DNA of 64,000 nt from JAJDUF01 sp965214295 (GTDB taxonomy: Bacteria; Chloroflexota; UBA11872; UBA12225; JAJDUF01): positions 2,046,001 through 2,110,000 of the forward strand of contig OZ243944.1 in the NCBI GenBank assembly GCA_965214295.1, given 5' to 3'. Positions 40,889 to 49,591 of this stretch are shown here, piece by piece; positions within the stretch are counted from its first letter, which is position 1; every line of letters starts with the position of its first letter. Position numbers and translations under genes: made by a program. A model generated the notes under the pieces. The model was not told the DNA's origin and did no database searches. It saw only the letters and a program-made list of their open reading frames with translations.

Positions 40889-41857
40889 ATGGATAGCCGC
40901 GCATCCGGCCAGGGAGTGCTTGTGGGCGTATCCACCGGCTCGCTGGCACGCTATCCCAACGGCGGCGATCCGGTGGCGCTCGCCGGCTACCTCGCCGACA
41001 TCGAGGCCGATGCCGTCGAAGTGCTGTTCTATCGCGGGTTCCACGAGGACCTGGAGCGGGCAGCGCGGGCCTTCCGGTCCTGCGGCCGGCCGATCCGGGT
41101 GGTCCATGCCGAGAAGAACCTAGGAGCCGCCTTTGGCAGCCCCGACCCGGCGCAGGTAGCCGATGGACAGCGCCGCTTCCTAGAGGCGCTCTGGCTGGCA
41201 CAGCAAGTCGGTGCCCAATTGGTTACCCTGCATCTGTGGGACCGTCCCGAAAGCGACCGGAATCTGGCGCGAAACTTTGATGCCCTGGAGCCGCTGTTGC
41301 TGCGGGTCCAAGATGCCGGCATGGCGGTGGGGCTGGAAACGATCCCCTGCACGGTACACAACCCGGTAGACAACGTGCGTAGTGCCCTGACACACTTTGG
41401 AGGCCTCGCCGCCGGCTGTGCCGTCACCCTCGATCTGGAGTTTCTAGGCTGGCACAACTGCGTGGAGCGGGGCGTAAGCGGCGCGTTTGCCGATCTGTCG
41501 GGCAACGATCTGTCCCTTCCGCACAACCCCATGGCGGCGGCGCGGCAAGGGCAGTCAATGGTGCTGGACGTGCATGTGCGCGACTACGATGGCCAGCCGT
41601 TCACCGCCCAAGGCCGGCGCCGCTATCTGGACCCTGGCCAAGGACAGCTCGACTTCCCAGCCATCTTCGGCGCGCTCGTGACCGACGGTTTCCGTGGCCC
41701 CTTTATGTACGAAGGCTCACACACGCCGGTCAGCGGCGACGGGGATGTCAGCGCGATCAACGCGGTGCTGGCGAACATGCGGTGCTGGCTGGCCGCCGCC
41801 GACCGCGACACGGCACCGGCGGCCACCGGAGCGATACCACCAACGGTAACGGTCTAG
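40889..41857 (+). CDS. Sugar phosphate isomerase/epimerase-like TIM barrel
   Basis: A 322-residue protein from ATG 40889 behind AGGAGA; an ATG 48 bases upstream is less likely. Xylose-isomerase-like barrel features: VGVSTGSLARYPNGGDPVAL, EADAVEVLFYRGFHEDLERA, VTLHLWDRPESDRN with a metal-ligand histidine, GLETIPCTVHNPVDNVRSAL with a conserved Glu, VTLDLEFLGWHNCVERG and VLDVHVRDYDGQP. These line up with the AP-endonuclease-2/epimerase family. It is immediately upstream of a DegT aminotransferase, so both may belong to one amino-sugar pathway. Confidence 0.78.
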   Translation: MDSRASGQGVLVGVSTGSLARYPNGGDPVALAGYLADIEADAVEVLFYRGFHEDLERAARAFRSCGRPIRVVHAEKNLGAAFGSPDPAQVADGQRRFLEALWLAQQVGAQLVTLHLWDRPESDRNLARNFDALEPLLLRVQDAGMAVGLETIPCTVHNPVDNVRSALTHFGGLAAGCAVTLDLEFLGWHNCVERGVSGAFADLSGNDLSLPHNPMAAARQGQSMVLDVHVRDYDGQPFTAQGRRRYLDPGQGQLDFPAIFGALVTDGFRGPFMYEGSHTPVSGDGDVSAINAVLANMRCWLAAADRDTAPAATGAIPPTVTV

Positions 41858-41882
41858 CAAGACCTGGAGGGAGAGAGCGACC

Positions 41883-43154
41883 ATGGAGCAGCTCGCGATC
41901 CTAGGCGGAGCGCCGGCAGTGCGGACCGACCCCGGCGATGTTTTCAAGTGGCCGATCATCACGGCGGAGGACGAGGCGGCGGCGCTGGACGTTCTGCGCC
42001 GCGGCGCCATGTCCGGCACGGATGTGACCGTGCAGTTCGAGCAAGACTTTGCCCAGTGGCACGGCACAAAGTATGCGCTCGGCCACAACACCGGCACGGC
42101 CTCGCTGCACACGGCCATGTTCGGGTGCGGGTTGGGTGTGGGTGACGAGATCATCTGCCAGAGCATGACCTTTTGGGCTTCCGTGCTCCAGGCCATGAAT
42201 CTGGGCGCCACCATCGTCTTCGCCGACATGGACCCGGCGACGCTGACGCTCGATCCTGCTGATGTCGAGCGGAAGATCACCCCGCGGACGAAAGTGATTA
42301 TGGTGGTGCATTACATGGGGTATCCGACCGATATGGACCCCATCATGGAGATGGCCAACGCGCGGGGCATCAAGGTGATCGAGGACGTGTCGCACGCCCA
42401 CGGCGCCCGGTACAAGGGGCAGCTCGTAGGCACCATCGGCCACGCAGGCGCCATGTCCTGTATGTCGGGCAAGGCGCTGGCTATCGGCGAGGCCGGGATG
42501 CTGATTACCGACGATCAGGAAATCTACGAGCGGGCCATCGCTTTCGGGCACTACGAGCGTACAAGACAGATCGAGCACCCGGAGCTACGTGAGCTAGCCG
42601 GTCTCCCGCTGGGCGGGTTCAAGTATCGCATGAACCAGCTGTCCTCGGCGGTCGGCCGGGTGCAGTTGAAGCACTATCGGGAGCGCATGGAGGAAATCCA
42701 GCGGGCGATGAACTACTTCTGGGACCTGCTGGAAGGAGCACCGGGCCTGCAAGCGCACCGCCCGCCGCCGGACTCGGACAGCACGATGGGCGGGTGGTAC
42801 GCGCCACACGGCCTGTACGTGCCGGAGGAGCTAGGCGGGTTGAGCGTGGAGGACTTCTGCGCTGCCGTCCGGGCCGAAGGAGCACATACCAGCCCCGGGG
42901 CAAACCTGCTGCTGCACCGGCATCCCGTCCTGAACCAGGCGGACGTGTACGGTCACGGCACACCGACGCGCATCGCTCACGCCGACCGCGACGTGCGCCA
43001 GGATGCGGATACCCTGCCGCAGACCGATTCCCTGCCGGAGCGGGTGTATTCGATCCCCTGGTTCAAGCACTACCGCCCGGAGATCATCCGGGAGCACGCG
43101 GCGGCATTCCGCAAGGTGGTCGCCCAAGCGGGCGCACTGCTGGATCGGAGCTGA
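41883..43154 (+). CDS. DegT/DnrJ/EryC1 (ArnB-like) aminotransferase
   Basis: A 423-residue PLP enzyme of the sugar aminotransferase family. ALGHNTGTASLHTAMFGCG binds the cofactor phosphate, VIEDVSHAHGARYKG carries the PLP aspartate (ED.SHAHG), and CMSGKALAIGEAGML places the Schiff-base lysine at about residue 197. GGFKYRMNQLSSAVGRVQLK is the family's C-terminal substrate segment. Substrates are keto-sugar nucleotides or cyclitols. It is 25 bases downstream of the isomerase-like gene, behind GGAGGGAGAG, and the two are very probably cotranscribed. Confidence 0.89.
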   Translation: MEQLAILGGAPAVRTDPGDVFKWPIITAEDEAAALDVLRRGAMSGTDVTVQFEQDFAQWHGTKYALGHNTGTASLHTAMFGCGLGVGDEIICQSMTFWASVLQAMNLGATIVFADMDPATLTLDPADVERKITPRTKVIMVVHYMGYPTDMDPIMEMANARGIKVIEDVSHAHGARYKGQLVGTIGHAGAMSCMSGKALAIGEAGMLITDDQEIYERAIAFGHYERTRQIEHPELRELAGLPLGGFKYRMNQLSSAVGRVQLKHYRERMEEIQRAMNYFWDLLEGAPGLQAHRPPPDSDSTMGGWYAPHGLYVPEELGGLSVEDFCAAVRAEGAHTSPGANLLLHRHPVLNQADVYGHGTPTRIAHADRDVRQDADTLPQTDSLPERVYSIPWFKHYRPEIIREHAAAFRKVVAQAGALLDRS

Positions 43155-43419
43155 CGCTGTCCAGGCAGAATTGATGGCTGGCCGGCACCGTTCTCTCGGC
43201 GGCACTGGCACTATGGCAGGGTTGCTCGCCCCCCGAGACGGGTAGATGACTCCGTGATGCCTGCGGTGAGATACTGAGTAGATCAGCGCGAGCGCTGGCC
43301 CATGCTCAGTCACGCCCACGCTGTCCCGCCGCTCCGCCGGGCAGCGCTTGCGCCTCATCCCGGTCCCGCGCTAGGGAGCGAGCGGGGATGTGGGAAGCCG
43401 AGGACCTGCCGGGAAGGAA

Positions 43420-43983
43420 ATGGATATGGCGATCACCGCGAACAGGCTGCTGACTGCTGACGATCTCCTGCGCTTGGACAGCGAGGGCGTGCGCGGCGAG
43501 CTGATACGAGGGGTGCTGTACGAAACGATGCCCACAGGACATGAGCATGGCAAAATCGCAGCGAATCTGACCATCCTCTTAGGAGGCTTCATCAAGCCCC
43601 GGAAGCTGGGGAGCTTGACGGCCTCGGACTCGGGCGTCTGGCTGGAGCGCGACCCGGACACCGTGCGCGAGCCGGACATCGCCTACTTCTCGGCGGCGAA
43701 AATCCCGCCAGGGGTGCGGATTACCGGTTACGCCGAGGTGCCCCCCGATCTGGTAGTGGAGATCGTCTCCCCCAGCGACAGCCGGCGGGAGGTCAGCGAC
43801 AAGGCGCGGATGTGGCTGCGGTATGGTGTGGGCCTGGTGTGGGTGGTGCAGCCGGACACGCGCACCGTGGACGTACAGGAGCCGGGCCGCGCAGTGGTGA
43901 CACTCACCGAGCATGACACCCTCGACGGCCTGGACGTGTTGCCTGGCTTCACCTGTGCGGTGCGTGAGGTCTTCGATGCTTAG
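43420..43983 (+). CDS. Uma2-family endonuclease-like protein
   Basis: A 187-residue PD-(D/E)XK-type protein. It begins LLTADDLLRLDSEGVRGELI (the ELIRGVL opening of Uma2), then GHEHGKIAANLTILLGGFIK, PDIAYFSAAK and PPDLVVEIVSPSDSRREVSD, whose D..EI.SPS..R block carries the nuclease-like catalytic residues. Uma2 proteins are abundant in Chloroflexi and cyanobacteria; their role is unknown. Start ATG 43420 (MDMAITANR) follows GGAAGGA; ATG 43426 is equally possible. It precedes the ATP synthase promoter region. Confidence 0.88.
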   Translation: MDMAITANRLLTADDLLRLDSEGVRGELIRGVLYETMPTGHEHGKIAANLTILLGGFIKPRKLGSLTASDSGVWLERDPDTVREPDIAYFSAAKIPPGVRITGYAEVPPDLVVEIVSPSDSRREVSDKARMWLRYGVGLVWVVQPDTRTVDVQEPGRAVVTLTEHDTLDGLDVLPGFTCAVREVFDA

Positions 43984-44159
43984 AGCAAACTCAGCGCGAA
44001 TGACGACACTCAGCATCGGCTCCGGTTCATTGCGGAGGCTGCACCGGCGGCCTCCTTCTCCCACGGGGAGAGGGGCCGGGGGAGAGGGCCGGGTAGGGAT
44101 GCGGAGAGCACCGACAGGTCCGGACTGGCCAAGCACCATGGCGGCCGGCTATACTCTGC

Positions 44160-44181
44160 CCTTGTGAAAACCTTCACAAGG
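44160..44181. promoter_or_regulatory. CRP/FNR-type palindromic operator upstream of the atp operon
   Basis: A perfect inverted repeat with 9-base arms, CCTTGTGAA and TTCACAAGG, separated by AACC. It contains TGTGA-N6-TCACA exactly, the classic CRP-family recognition pattern. It is centred near 44170.5, about 69 bases upstream of the start point predicted from the -10 at 44228-44233, a position used by class I activators. A second TATACT at 44150-44155 lies just upstream. Confidence 0.5.
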
Positions 44182-44204
44182 AGAGGAGCGGCCGCTCGCG
44201 TATC

Positions 44205-44233
44205 CTGAAATACGGTGGCCCATCTGCTATACT
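44205..44233 (+). promoter_or_regulatory. Putative sigma-70-type promoter of the ATP synthase operon
   Basis: CTGAAA (44205-44210) and TATACT (44228-44233) are separated by 17 bases, giving a plausible -35/-10 pair with start near 44240. It lies directly ahead of the first atp gene, and no gene intervenes. The -35 box is weak. Confidence 0.45.
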
Positions 44234-44278
44234 TCGCGCTGCTCTTTGCTGACCGAGGATGAAGACAGCGGTGGGGCA

Positions 44279-44485
44279 ATGGGAAGCGGCTGGCAGGTAC
44301 TCGGGCTTGCAGCGCAATTTGGGTTCACGGTTGCTTGCTTATTGCTGGGTGGCGCTTGGGTAGGCCATCTCATTGACGAGTGGGTCGGGAGCCGAGGGCT
44401 TTTCTTGATCCTGGGGATATTGGTTGGGCTAGGATGCAGTCTCTACCTGATTTACCTCCTGTATCGGCTACAGGTACAGCGGTAG
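44279..44485 (+). CDS. AtpZ/AtpI-family ATP synthase accessory protein
   Basis: A 68-residue protein with two membrane helices: LAAQFGFTVACLLLGGAWVG and LFLILGILVGLGCSLYLIYL. This is the AtpZ/AtpI layout. Such proteins are encoded first in F1Fo operons and assist c-ring assembly or Mg2+ supply. ATG 44279 is chosen; a TTG at 44246 would add 11 acidic residues. It is followed after 63 bases by atpB. Confidence 0.75.
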   Translation: MGSGWQVLGLAAQFGFTVACLLLGGAWVGHLIDEWVGSRGLFLILGILVGLGCSLYLIYLLYRLQVQR

Positions 44486-44548
44486 GCCAGAGTGCGGAGC
44501 CGGCAGCGCGACCTATGCACACAACAGGTCTTGCGGCAGGGTAGGGAG

Positions 44549-45400
44549 ATGGAGAATTTTCACGCCAGCCTCGCTGGCGAGGGTATCTTCGAAATCGCCG
44601 GATTCACCATCACCAACTCGCTCCTCACTACCTGGATCGTGATGGCCGTGCTGCTAATATTGGCATGGGCCGGCACGCGCAACGTTGCGTTGGTCCCCAG
44701 AGGCTTGCAGAACCTCTGGGAGGCGATCCTGGAGTTCCTGCTGGGCCTTTGCACCGGGACCGCTCCAGCCTACGCACGCACCATCTTCCCGCTCTTTGCA
44801 ACACTCTTCATCTTCATCGTCACCGCGAACTGGATGGCGCTGCTGCCGGGGGTCAACAGCATCACCATCCAGCCACCGGAGGCACACGCTGCGCTCTCGC
44901 TCGGTGACTTGGTATCCACCGCACACGCTGCGCCACTGGATGCGCCGGCGGCAGCGGAAGAGGGAGCACATGCCGTGCCCATCCCGCTCTTCCGCGCTGC
45001 CAATGCGGATATGAACACGACCCTGGCGATGGCCTTGGTCGCATTCATCATGATCCACGCTTCGGGTATCCGCATACATGGCGTGCTCGGCTACGCCAAG
45101 GAGATCGCTACACCGCTCTTTCTCACCCCGGTCAAAGTCGTGATCGAATGTTTCGTGCCCGTGTCGCTCTCGTTCCGTCTCTTCGGTAATGTCTTCGGCG
45201 GGGAGATGCTCCTCACGGTGATGGCCTTTCCCGTCGTGGCCGTCCTCTTCATGCTCTTGGAGGTGTTGTTCGGCCTGATCCAAGCAGTCATCTTTTCGAT
45301 GCTGACCTTGGTGTTCACGGCGCTGGCCGTGACGGTGCCGGAGGGGCATGGGCACGGTGACTCCGCCCACGACGGAGCGGATGAACTCGCAACCCATTAG
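44549..45400 (+). CDS. atpB: F1Fo ATP synthase subunit a
   Basis: A 283-residue membrane protein from ATG 44549. It has the helix-4 block PVSLSFRLFGNVFGGEMLL, whose arginine (residue 210 by my count) is the essential stator charge facing the c-ring. Other conserved segments are IVTANWMALLPGV and FGLIQAVIFSMLTLVFTALA. A loop after LLPGV is rich in Ala and His, and the C-terminus is His/Asp-rich (GHGHGDSAHDG). Second gene of the operon. Some 40 bases separate it from atpE. Confidence 0.95.
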   Translation: MENFHASLAGEGIFEIAGFTITNSLLTTWIVMAVLLILAWAGTRNVALVPRGLQNLWEAILEFLLGLCTGTAPAYARTIFPLFATLFIFIVTANWMALLPGVNSITIQPPEAHAALSLGDLVSTAHAAPLDAPAAAEEGAHAVPIPLFRAANADMNTTLAMALVAFIMIHASGIRIHGVLGYAKEIATPLFLTPVKVVIECFVPVSLSFRLFGNVFGGEMLLTVMAFPVVAVLFMLLEVLFGLIQAVIFSMLTLVFTALAVTVPEGHGHGDSAHDGADELATH

Positions 45401-45440
45401 TGATCCAGGCATAGTACGCTACGGATGGAGGCAGACGAAG

Positions 45441-45668
45441 ATGGAAGGGGATGTTTCCAAACTCGCCGCTGGGCTGGCAATCGGCCTCGGTGGTATGGGA
45501 CCAGCGATCGCGATTGGCATTGGCGCACACGCGGCCTTCTCAGCTATCGGGCGCAATCCCGACGCGGAGAATGCGATCCGGGCCGCAATGATTATCGGTC
45601 TCGGCCTGGCCGAGGCCGTGGCGATCTATGCGTTCGTGGTCGCGCTCGTGCTGGCTCTCGTCGTCTAG
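45441..45668 (+). CDS. atpE: F1Fo ATP synthase subunit c
   Basis: A 75-residue hairpin of two helices. The loop is AIGRNPDAE, and the ion-binding carboxylate is E58 in IIGLGLAEAVAIYAFVVALV. The residue after E58 is Ala and there is no Gln in helix 1 facing it, so the Na+-binding pattern is absent and proton coupling is expected. ATG 45441 (MEGDVSKLAAG) was chosen; longer forms overlap atpB. The 197 bases after it contain no gene. Confidence 0.95.
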   Translation: MEGDVSKLAAGLAIGLGGMGPAIAIGIGAHAAFSAIGRNPDAENAIRAAMIIGLGLAEAVAIYAFVVALVLALVV

Positions 45669-45865
45669 TCGTTCGCCGGCGCTTGGTCGTCCTCCGGCGA
45701 CTGCACGGTGGGGCGCCGCCGCTTTCTGGGCATGCTAGGCCCGGGAGCGCGTGTACACGCCGCTGCGGGCAGCGTTGCCGGATGGTCTCCGGTCGTGTTG
45801 CTGCGCCCGGCGAGTGACCTGTCGCAGGCTGGCATGCGGTAGCACATGCGTCTTGAGGTGCATGG

Positions 45866-46360
45866 ATGTTTGAAGTGTTGGGGGTAAATTGGCAGTTGCT
45901 GCTCATCCAAGTCTTTAACTTTCTGCTCCTCTTGTTCCTGCTCCGCCTCATTCTGTACCGCCCGATCTTGCGGATACTGGACGAGCGGCGTGAGCGGATC
46001 CGCACCGACTTGGACGAGGCACGGCAGCTACGCGAAGCGGCGGCGCAGGACCGTGCCGAATATCAGCGTCAGTTGGAGCAAGTCCGCGACGAGTCGCGCG
46101 CCATTCTCGATGAGGCCTCGAGCGTAGCCGAGCGCATCCGCGCAGAGGCACGCCGGCAGGCCGAAGATGAGCAGGCGCGGGCACTCCAGCGTGCCCGTGA
46201 AGCCATCCAACGGGAGCGCGACCATGCCATCGCCGAGCTACGGCGCGAGGTGGCCGATCTGGCTATTGACGCCGCGAGCCAAGTGATCCGGCGCAATCTC
46301 GATAGCGTTGAGCAGCGGCGCTTGGTTGAGGAAGTCTTGGCCGAGGTGGAGAGCCGATGA
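45866..46360 (+). CDS. atpF: F1Fo ATP synthase subunit b
   Basis: A 164-residue protein with one N-terminal membrane helix (LLIQVFNFLLLLFLLRLILY) followed by a long charged coiled coil (RQLREAAAQDRAEYQRQLEQ, AEARRQAEDEQARALQRARE) and a C-terminal delta-binding part ending VIRRNLDSVEQRRLVEEVLA. Standard peripheral-stalk subunit. It precedes the delta subunit by about 56 bases. Confidence 0.93.
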   Translation: MFEVLGVNWQLLLIQVFNFLLLLFLLRLILYRPILRILDERRERIRTDLDEARQLREAAAQDRAEYQRQLEQVRDESRAILDEASSVAERIRAEARRQAEDEQARALQRAREAIQRERDHAIAELRREVADLAIDAASQVIRRNLDSVEQRRLVEEVLAEVESR

Positions 46361-46416
46361 CTCAGCACACCGTCTGTGCGGTACCGGGCTGCAAGTGCCG
46401 GGGGGGACGGGCGTAG

Positions 46417-46953
46417 ATGCCGGCCGGGAGTGCGGGCAAGCGCTATGCCCAAGCGGCCGCTCAGGTCGCCCGGCAGGCCGGGAGCTGGGCACGCTGGCGG
46501 CAAGACCTCACCGCTATCGCGGGAGTGCTCCAGGATGAAGCGCTCCTGGCCATCCTCCAGGCCCCACGAGTCGGCCTGACGCAAAAGCTGGAGTTGGTAG
46601 AGCGCATCTTCGGGGACACCTTGACCGCCGAAGCGATGAACTTGGTGCAGTTGCTCATACGGCGGCGGCGCATCGGCCTGTTCGCCGACGTGCAGGACTG
46701 GTTCTTGCAACTGGCAGACGCGGCGGAAGGGATCGAGCGTTACACGATCACCACTGCCGTCCCACTGACCGGCGAACTGCGCGGGGACATGCGGCAGCGG
46801 CTCGAACGCGATGGCCGGCAGGCGGTCATGACGGAGCACGTGAACCCGGACATTATCGGGGGGGTGATGATCCGGCACAACGACCTCATCCAAGACTTCA
46901 GTGTGCGTGGTCAGTTGGAGGTGCTGCGCGAGCAGCTGGCGAGCGGCTCCTAG
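46417..46953 (+). CDS. atpH: F1Fo ATP synthase subunit delta
   Basis: A 178-residue protein: N-terminal helical bundle (GKRYAQAAAQVARQAGSWAR, LLAILQAPRVGLTQKLELVE) and C-terminal element RYTITTAVPLTGELRGDMR followed by VNPDIIGGVMIRHNDLIQD, the conserved DPxIIGG-type block of delta/OSCP. It links the b stalk to the alpha3-beta3 head. It lies between atpF and atpA, as in most bacteria. Confidence 0.93.
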   Translation: MPAGSAGKRYAQAAAQVARQAGSWARWRQDLTAIAGVLQDEALLAILQAPRVGLTQKLELVERIFGDTLTAEAMNLVQLLIRRRRIGLFADVQDWFLQLADAAEGIERYTITTAVPLTGELRGDMRQRLERDGRQAVMTEHVNPDIIGGVMIRHNDLIQDFSVRGQLEVLREQLASGS

Positions 46954-47000
46954 CCGCTGCCACCGTGCTACACCGGGGGACACACAAGAAGAGGGAGCCA

Positions 47001-48548
47001 ATGGGCATTCGCTCTGAAGAGATCGTCAAAGTTCTACAAGACCAAATCCAAGCCTTCGACCATCCGGTACAGACAGCGAACGTCGGTACGGTGGTCGAGG
47101 TCGGCGACGGCATCGCCCGGGTCTACGGCTTGTCGCAGGCCATCGCCGGGGAGTTGCTGGCTTTTCCCGGCGACACGACGGGCATGGCCCTCAACCTCGA
47201 AGAGGATGCCGTCGGCGCCATCATCCTCGGCGCTTACAGCCACATCAAGGAAGGCGACGAGGTACAGACGACCGGACGCATCGCCGAGGTGCCGGTCGGT
47301 GCGGCGCTGCTTGGTCGCGTCGTCAATGCCATCGGCGAGCCGGTGGACGGCAAAGGGCCGCTGGGGGCGACCGAAACGCGGCGAGTGGAGTTGATCGCGC
47401 CGGGCGTCATCCGCCGCGAGTCGGTGAATACGCCGCTCCAGACCGGCATCAAGGCCGTCGACTCGATGATCCCGATTGGTCGCGGCCAGCGCGAGCTTAT
47501 CATCGGTGACCGCGGTACCGGGAAGACCGCCATCATCGTTGACACGATCATCAACCAACGCGAAACCGGCGTCGTCTGCATCTACGTGGCCATCGGCCAA
47601 AAGGAAGGCCAGATCGCCCAGCTCATGAACACCTTGGAAGAGCACGGCGCACTGGACCACACCATCATCGTCGTCGCGTCCGCATCGGACCCGGCGCCGA
47701 TGCAGTATTTGGCGCCGTATAGCGGCTGCTCGATGGGGGAGTATTTCCGCGACAGTGGCCGTGACGCCTTCATCGCCTACGACGACCTCACGAAGCACGC
47801 TTGGGCCTACCGCCAGGTGTCGCTGCTGCTGCGCCGGCCTCCGGGCCGCGAAGCGTATCCCGGCGACGTGTTCTATCTGCACTCCCGCCTCCTGGAACGG
47901 GCCGCCAAGCTGTCGCCGGATTACGGCGGTGGCTCGCTGACCGCCCTGCCCGTGATCGAGACGCAGCTCGGCGACGTGACCACGTATATCCCGACCAACG
48001 TGATCTCCATTACGGATGGGCAGATCTTTCTCGAAACCGAGTTGTTCATGGGCGGGACCCGCCCGGCCATCAGTGTGGGCTTGTCCGTCTCCCGTGTCGG
48101 TGGCGATGCCCAAACGCGGGCCATGAAATCCGTAGCCGGTAGCCTGCGTCTGGACCTGGCCCGCTTCCGCGACCTGGCCGCTTTCGCGCAGTTCGGCTCC
48201 GATCTCGACCGCACCACCCGGCGCGAGCTGGACCGGGGCTACCGGCTGACCGAGTTGCTCAAGCAGGGCCAGTATGCGCCGATCCCGTTCGAAGAACAGG
48301 TGATGTCCCTCTTCGCCGGGGTGAACGGCTACCTCGACTCGGTGCCGGTCGAGGAAGTGGGCCGCTTCGAGCAAGAGTTTATCCAGTACATGCGGACCGG
48401 TCACGCGGCAGTCGGCGAGGCCATCCGCAACGACTTGGACATCAGCGAGACCACGGAGCAGGTGCTCCGTGAAGCGCTGGAGCAATTCATCGCGAATATC
48501 TGGAAGTCCGCAGCCGAGGAAGCGCCGCAACCGGCAGCGGCCGGCTAA
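47001..48548 (+). CDS. atpA: F1Fo ATP synthase subunit alpha
   Basis: A 515-residue subunit from ATG 47001 behind AAGAGGGAG. Non-catalytic nucleotide site: Walker A GDRGTGKT at 169-176. Other marks are YVAIGQKEGQIAQLMNTLEE, AYRQVSLLLRRPPGREAYPG and ITDGQIFLETELFMGG with the arginine-finger region following (RPAISVGLSVSRVGGDAQTR). Length is normal. A GC-rich hairpin separates it from atpG. Confidence 0.97.
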   Translation: MGIRSEEIVKVLQDQIQAFDHPVQTANVGTVVEVGDGIARVYGLSQAIAGELLAFPGDTTGMALNLEEDAVGAIILGAYSHIKEGDEVQTTGRIAEVPVGAALLGRVVNAIGEPVDGKGPLGATETRRVELIAPGVIRRESVNTPLQTGIKAVDSMIPIGRGQRELIIGDRGTGKTAIIVDTIINQRETGVVCIYVAIGQKEGQIAQLMNTLEEHGALDHTIIVVASASDPAPMQYLAPYSGCSMGEYFRDSGRDAFIAYDDLTKHAWAYRQVSLLLRRPPGREAYPGDVFYLHSRLLERAAKLSPDYGGGSLTALPVIETQLGDVTTYIPTNVISITDGQIFLETELFMGGTRPAISVGLSVSRVGGDAQTRAMKSVAGSLRLDLARFRDLAAFAQFGSDLDRTTRRELDRGYRLTELLKQGQYAPIPFEEQVMSLFAGVNGYLDSVPVEEVGRFEQEFIQYMRTGHAAVGEAIRNDLDISETTEQVLREALEQFIANIWKSAAEEAPQPAAAG

Positions 48549-48572
48549 AAAGGGAAACGGGGCCGATCTACA

Positions 48573-48603
48573 CACCCCCTCTCCGGCATCCGCCGGGGGA
48601 GGG
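48573..48603 (+). terminator. Intercistronic hairpin between atpA and atpG
   Basis: CCCCCTCTCCGGC and GCCGGGGGAGGG form a stable stem around ATCC. There is no T-tract, so in mid-operon it more likely tunes mRNA stability or partial termination than ends transcription. It resembles the dispersed CCCCTCTCC repeat found elsewhere in the window. Confidence 0.4.
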
Positions 48604-48634
48604 ACATAGTACCTAGGCAACGAGGTCTTCAACT

Positions 48635-49537
48635 GTGGCAACGCTGCGCGATATCCGCCGTCGCATTCGATCCATCCGCAACACCAGTCAGATCACCCGC
48701 GCGATGGAGTTGGTCGCAGCATCACGGATGCGTCGTGCCCAGCAACGGATGACGGCGACGCGGCCCTATGCGGAGAAGATACGGGAACTGCTGGCTGAGT
48801 TGACCGGGCGGATCAGTGGCGACGAGGACTCCGCCCCCCACCCCTTGCTGGAGCAACGCTCCATCCAACGCAGCGTCGTCATCGTATTCACCACCGACCG
48901 CGGGCTGTGCGGCGCGCTGAACAGCAACCTCGTGCGACGCACCCTCCAGCTGGCGCGGGAAGCACGGGCGCAAGGGCGCGAGTTGGATATCGTGACCATT
49001 GGGCGCAAAGGCCCCCAACGACTGCGCGGTGAGCCGGTGCGGATCGTCTCGCAGTTCCACGACATCGGCTATCAGCCGACGCTGGACGATACTGCCGATA
49101 TTGCTCGCTTCGCTATCCAGAGCTATCTGGAGCGCACCTACGACGAAGTGCGCTTCATCTATCCGCGATTCGCCTCGATGCTGCGCCAGGACCCGACGGA
49201 CTACACACTCCTGCCAATCGCGCCGCCGCAAGCCGAGACGACTGACGCGGACGACGGCGCGGCGCAGCGGCCCCGGCGCCACATTTCGCTGATCTACGAG
49301 CCGTCGGCGCCGGAAGTCCTGGCCCAGCTGTTGCCCCGCTATGTCGGGGTTGTGGTCTACGAGACCATTCTGGAATCCCTGGCCAGCGAGCTGAGTGCCC
49401 GCATGGTGGCGATGCGTAACGCGACGGAGAATGCCACCGAGCTGCTCCACGATCTTCAGTTGAACTACAACAAGGCGCGGCAAGCAACGATCACCCGGGA
49501 GATGATTGACGTTACCTCGGGGTTGCTCACGGCATGA
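48635..49537 (+). CDS. atpG: F1Fo ATP synthase subunit gamma
   Basis: A 300-residue protein starting at GTG 48635. N-terminal RDIRRRIRSIRNTSQITRAM is diagnostic, as are VFTTDRGLCGALNSNLVR in the middle and the C-terminal helix MRNATENATELLHDLQLNYN followed by KARQATITREM. It is the rotating central stalk. The start is preceded by a GAGG at about 48622. Confidence 0.95.
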   Translation: MATLRDIRRRIRSIRNTSQITRAMELVAASRMRRAQQRMTATRPYAEKIRELLAELTGRISGDEDSAPHPLLEQRSIQRSVVIVFTTDRGLCGALNSNLVRRTLQLAREARAQGRELDIVTIGRKGPQRLRGEPVRIVSQFHDIGYQPTLDDTADIARFAIQSYLERTYDEVRFIYPRFASMLRQDPTDYTLLPIAPPQAETTDADDGAAQRPRRHISLIYEPSAPEVLAQLLPRYVGVVVYETILESLASELSARMVAMRNATENATELLHDLQLNYNKARQATITREMIDVTSGLLTA

Positions 49538-49591
49538 GCCGGCCGGCAACGACGAACGCCAGCTAGTAACTATTGAGGAGAGGACAAGATT

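Noticed and set aside
47034..48641. 535-codon open frame antisense to atpA
   Set aside because: It is the mirror of a perfectly conserved atpA; composition is His/Asp/Arg-rich as expected for a GC-rich shadow, with no recognisable motif.
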